This document shows, piece by piece, positions 59,451-64,000 of a stretch of DNA of 64,000 nt (the stretch's first letter is position 1; every line of letters begins with the position of its first letter). The notes beneath the pieces were generated by a model, which did no database searches, was not told where the DNA came from, and saw nothing but the letters and a program-made list of their open reading frames with translations. The DNA lies in the NCBI GenBank assembly GCA_015143295.1, contig CM026553.1:3681912-3745911 (forward strand), in the 5' to 3' direction. The stretch is from Tetracentron sinense (Eukaryota; Streptophyta; Magnoliopsida; Trochodendrales; Trochodendraceae). The translations under genes were made by a program, and so were the position numbers.

Positions 59451-62400
59451 TGTGACACCCCAAACCCGCGCTTAAGGAATTAAGTTCTGAGACGCGTGCC
59501 CATTCGTCATTATAACGCAAGTGGAAGACTTTACCCACAAAAATACGGAAAATTTAACGTTTATCAGATGCTTCCAAAAAGCAATTAACACCTGTCCTCA
59601 CAATATCAATCATACAAACCAAATACATGTATTATTTACATTTTTGTCTGTTTCCAAAAGCAGACGCCACTACTACGCCGGGTATAGTCTGTACAATATC
59701 CAAAAGTCCAGAGGTCCATCACCTACTAATCAGCAGCTCCAAGATATGTTGATATGAAGCGTCAATGAGGTATGAAGCCCAATAAAACCACACTCCATCT
59801 ACAATATTTTCCACATAATAACACGCATCAATAATAATATAATAAACAGTTCAGTTTGCATGTTATAGTAAAATAAAATAATATATAATAAACTGTCACC
59901 CAAGGTCACTTAGGGTTACGTCACCCTAACCGAGTTTCCAATCCTTCATTATTTTCCAATTATGGAGTTCATTTATGAAATGGTGTTATATTACCAAGTT
60001 ATCATTTTAATCATCAAATATCATGTTTCATTTTGAGTCCTTAGACTCTATTAACTGGTCACAACCCATAAATGTTCATCTTAAAGTCTTTAAACCTCAA
60101 CCATACATGGAGTCATTTAGACTCACATACGTTGTTCCGGCTTTCACCCGAACATGACCAAACCTTGGGTATACTAACCCAAACAACTTAGAATCCAATG
60201 ATTCTACACAACCCTCAGTACATCGACCCAAACAATGAATCTGAAGATTAAACACATATACAGGGCCTTCACCCTCTAAAGACTGACTACCAACACTTAC
60301 TATCGTGACCCAAAATACCCCTAGGAGTTAGGGATACTTTATCTCGTGACCGCTATGTCATACCATCCTGTGTGACACATAAGACGCATAATAACAGAAG
60401 CATAAAATTTCTTAAACATAAAACCATATGCATTCTAAGTCTCGGCCGTTATAACATATAAATGTAAAGTCGACATGCCCACTATCAAAATATACATGTT
60501 CTCTCCCTCACCAATAATCTGAATAGGGCAACCTATCCAGTACTCTATCCTCATGAGGATGATCCATGGTAGGCTCTGGATCATAGTACTCCTCTATCCA
60601 GGGTGTAGGAGCTTGCACATCCACATGACCTACCAAAGATGAAATTTCGGCTGAGCATGGAATACTCATCGTATACACACCACTAGAGAACAATATCATA
60701 ATGTCACATACTCTAATTAACAGTTACATCAAATACACACCCAAAAGCTGAACAAAAGCAGAAACCTTCTTTTCAAATACATGTGCATACTGCACAGAAC
60801 ATATACGTCTTTACTTATCTTTCAGAACTTGTTCTTTCATTTCTTCTCTTCATATCTTTTACACTTTTTTCAGAACTTTTCTCTTTCAGAACAAAGCAGA
60901 ATTGGAATTGGGGTATGCCTTGCTACCGTATCAATAGTCCGTCGCATACTAGCATCCAAGCATTCCTTTTTATAACAGAACATAGCTTTTATGGGAGCTC
61001 TACTAATGCCTTACCATACAAGGGTAAGAGTCCATTAGCGTTTGCGTGACCAACCTCCTAGTTGGTAACTTTGCATTTCTTCTTTTGGGACCAAATGCCT
61101 AATGCCTTACCATGCAAGGGTAAGGGTCCATTATCATTTTCTCTTATTACTTACATATTCTTGCATTTCTTCTTTTACTTTACTTTTCCAGATACATATA
61201 CATATACAAAAGCTCGGATCATGCACTTCGTGTTCGTGTGACACTTGTAAATAAACATGGTAGACAAGTAAAACACTTCATATGGCATATGCTTTTCTAT
61301 AATTCATTCAAAACAGAATCACACATCATTCATACATGGTACAAGGTCAAATTCATAATAGAATCACTTATTTCATTTGGTTTTAAACATATCTTCATCA
61401 CATCATGGTTCATCAAAACATATAGACTTTTGTAAGGATTTTTCAAGAGAAAATTATGAAATTGGAAACTAGTAGAACGTATCTACCTTTTGAATGATTG
61501 ATTTCCTTCAATCAAGAGCTTTTAGAAAGCTTGAGGGATCAAGATCCAAGCTTTGAGAAGCTTATGGAAATCTGGAAACTAGAACCGAGTTTCACTTTTG
61601 CTCCTAGACACCAACCATGAACTCACCTTGGAGAATTTCAAGCTTTAGAACACCAAACGAAGCAAGAAGAACTCTTCCTCTGATGGAAATCACAAACTCA
61701 GAACACCCAAACAATTCTCAGCTTTTTTCTTCTTCTTCTCTTCTTCAATCTCTCACAAATGCAAGCTTAGGGTTTGAGTAGATCGTACCCACGAAATCCT
61801 CTTCTATTTATAATCCAAAGGTTGCCAAAAACGCCTTAGGAAAATATCTACCAAGGTCGGTGGCGAGTTACAGCTCATTACTGGGTGTTTTTTCCCATTT
61901 CTGGGTAGAATTCGTCACTGAAATTCGGCCCCCAGCACAATTCGTCGATGAATTAGTTTACTGACTTGGTAGGTTTTTCCCTCTTTGGTATTTTGATCAT
62001 AACTTTTGACTCAATTATCTGATTTTGATGATTCAACTTTATTTGAACTCATTATTCAAAGGGAAACAATTTTGCATCTAATGAACCAATCCTAATTTTG
62101 AGTTCTTAATCATCTAAATGAGCTCTAAAGCTGACTGGTTTGAAATGGATTTCAGCAGCCCAGAATTTCAGCAAACCCGATTTCGGAAATCTGACGTTTG
62201 ACCCGGCTTTGACCCAAAATCTGAAAAGGTGATAAGCATGAATCTTGAAGAGGGTTTCGATATCTTTCCAAAAATTCAAGAATCACTCGATTCCGATCAA
62301 CGGTGATAAATCTTCTATAGCTCCTTAAAGTTGAGGTCATGTTTAAGACATCTCCCTTCTTTTTACACTTAGAACTTTTTACAACTTATGTTTAACTCTC

Positions 62401-62584
62401 ACAACATTAAATTGAAATTACCTTAAAAATTTAAAACATTCATAATACCATGAACAAAATTTAGAATCCAAAATCATCTTTCACACATAATAACACAACC
62501 ATTGCCAAACCCAAGGCTTGAAGCCTTAACACACTATTCACAGCACTCTTCATAGGCTATGCAAGCAAGATCCAGGGTTCTACA
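59451..62584 (-). repeat. 3' LTR of a fourth chromovirus (about 3.1 kb)
   Basis: Plus strand TGTGACACCCC to TTCTACA; on the minus strand TG..CA ends. Next to it are a polypurine tract and the last pol codons of a chromovirus. Near 62225-62340 it is similar to TE1 LTR at 7010-7140. On the minus strand an AUG-free stretch ends in a strong donor CCAAG/GTGAGT (61626-61625) followed at once by ATG. Conserved hairpin at 60650-60670. Confidence 0.82.
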
Positions 62585-62605
62585 CCCCCCCCCCCCCCCC
62601 CCCCC
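62585..62605 (-). other. Polypurine tract (21 G on minus strand)
   Basis: A run of 21 C on the plus strand directly beside the LTR, in the place of the polypurine tract. Longer than in the other elements. Confidence 0.75.
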
Positions 62606-62700
62606 TACCGAAATTTCATTCCCGAAATTAGGACGATACAACACACATAACAAAACATAAAAGCAAGAACTTAATTTACATACAATAATCCAAAACCCTA

Positions 62701-62764
62701 CTAAAACAGGGGAGGGTATTTCTCCCCTACTTCAACCTCGCGCTCCCAAGTATTTGAAGGTCAT
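62701..62764 (-). pseudogene. Last codons of chromovirus pol
   Basis: The minus strand encodes EVEVGEKYPPLF and a stop at 62701-62703, matching the chromodomain end of TE2 (EAEVKAKYPELF). Similarity stops near 62764, so the rest of the element is deleted. Confidence 0.75.
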
Positions 62765-63371
62765 TTTCACGATATAATTTGACAAGTGTATGTATATTAT
62801 ATAGTCATAGGAAATTGGAAATGGGAGATCAAATCACAGGCCAACACATATCCCTTTTTAACCGACAGGCCAACACATATCCTTTTTAGAACTTATTAAC
62901 TGTGGTTAAGATTCACTAATCCTTAGGATTCAATAATATAACCTTAGTGGAGCTCTTGCAACTCATACCCGGGTGGGATTAGATCCCTAGACCTCCTCCA
63001 TGGAAGGCCACACCCCTATCACTCACGCAAGAGGCGAGGGTGTTACAAAAGTTGATTTGTTGGACCCTAAAGATTAGTGAATCTTAACTATAGTTAATTG
63101 AGATTAAAAGAGACGTGTTGACCCGTGGGTGCTATTGAACTCTCTTGAGTTTAATCGCAGTTGACTTGATCCCAACTCCTGAACTTTAAATCAAAAAATT
63201 CTTTTATAATAAGTTGATTAATTATTTAAGTGGACATAATCATATATAATGGATAGTTGCCTTCTAAAAAAAAATATACTATATTTAATTATTTAAAATG
63301 GCACGGCCATGAGGCAAGGGGACAACTGTCCCTCAACTTTAAAAGAAAAGAAAACACAAAATTCTGACATG
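62765..63371. repeat. Foldback region, no gene
   Basis: Arms of about 38 bases at 62888-62926 and 63068-63106 (GGTTAAGATTCACTAATCC and its complement) are inverted around about 140 bases. Adjacent phrases (ACCCGTGGGTG, TTGAACTCTC) are shared with the Helitron at 10449, so it is probably rearranged Helitron DNA. Confidence 0.55.
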
Positions 63372-63873
63372 TCTCTACTATAATGAGAGAAGCCCCCTAA
63401 TGATGGAAATTCCCAAACTAATCCCGTAGCCTGATTTTTGTCAATTCCCAAACTACCCTTATATACAAACCTTACAAATCTTCCTTGATTTAATGTTTTA
63501 CTTAATTTCTAAACTACCCCTTTCTCATCTACAATCTACTAAACTATCCCTTTCTCATCTGCAATCTATTTAAAGTTATAAATTCCCAAACTACCCTTAA
63601 GACAAAACTTTGATTTAATGTTTTACTTAATTCCCAAACTACCCTTTTCTCATCTACACTTTTTGACACTTCTTAACTGTGGTTAAAATTCACCCACCTC
63701 AAACTACCTCTTTCTCATCAATAGCACCCACAGGTTAGCACGTGTCCCTTTTGACACTCCTTAATTGTGGTTAAAATTCACTCACTTCTAGGGTTCCCCA
63801 GTCGCTCTCCCCACCCCTCTCTCTCACGTGCTTCGGACTGTCACACACGTGCAACGCGCGTGCCTTCCGCTAG
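63372..63873 (+). mobile_element. Small non-autonomous Helitron (502 bp)
   Basis: Starts TCTCTACTATAATGAGAG and ends with a GC hairpin (CACGTGCAACGCGCGTG) and CTAG followed by T. The base before the 5' end is G rather than A. Same family as 10449-10740. No coding capacity. Confidence 0.8.
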
Positions 63874-64000
63874 TAAGGATAATGCCGTTAACAAATTTTA
63901 CCCAATGAAATTCGTTTACAATTTTACCTAATTACTTAAGGAAACACGTTGTTGCGACTTGGTTTGAAAGCTCAACCAAATAAAAATATAAATGTCTCAA
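63874..64000. other. AT-rich flank, nothing seen
   Basis: No feature recognised up to the window edge. Confidence 0.5.

Overview
This is plant nuclear DNA, almost certainly from an angiosperm. The evidence is a plant family-1 glycosyltransferase, four lineages of plant Ty3/gypsy elements with tRNA-type primer sites, a CACTA transposon, Helitrons, a plant LINE, and spliceosomal introns with GT..AG borders. I cannot name the species. No tRNA, rRNA, CRISPR array or organellar gene was seen. Only one gene looks intact: a UGT71-like UDP-glycosyltransferase on the minus strand at 8311-9717. The rest is transposable elements and their flanks.

Layout. 1-7269: a decayed minus-strand Tekay/Del-like chromovirus (TE1), cut by the left window edge, with its 5' LTR at 4636-7269. 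7270-8310: non-coding flank. 8311-9717: the UGT. 9718-10448: its 5' flank, ending in a TATA-like run. 10449-57910: a 47 kb block of nested transposons beginning next to that TATA run. From the outside in, it holds a small Helitron (10449-10740) and a candidate older Helitron of about 4 kb (ends at 10743 and 57910). Split inside the latter are a nearly intact young chromovirus TE2 (12240-22071) and a giant Tat/Ogre-like element TE4 (23660-56995, 5-bp target duplication AATGA). TE4 is itself broken by a 7.1 kb CACTA element (26711-33844, target duplication TCA) and by another chromovirus, TE3 (36180-45712), which landed inside the TE4 gag codons. 57911-58640: anonymous AT-rich DNA. 58650-59450: 5'-truncated LINE. 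59451-62764: 3' LTR and last codons of a fourth chromovirus. 62765-64000: foldback DNA and another small Helitron (63372-63873).

How the parts relate. TE1, TE2, TE3 and the 59451 LTR share an unusual architecture. Palindrome arrays lie upstream of the TATA-like site in U3. In TE2, TE3 and the 59451 LTR the leader exon lacks AUGs and ends at a splice donor. A short hairpin is conserved near the LTR 3' end. In the three elements whose gag-pol is present, a small GT..AG intron sits between gag and protease. TE2 and TE3 also carry tandem hairpin repeats whose base changes mostly keep the pairing. The CACTA element carries exon-intron fragments of two host genes in opposite orientations: a nitronate monooxygenase and a polygalacturonase. 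These points, plus the frame-exact insertion of TE3 and the possible displacement of the UGT promoter by the nested block, deserve the most attention.
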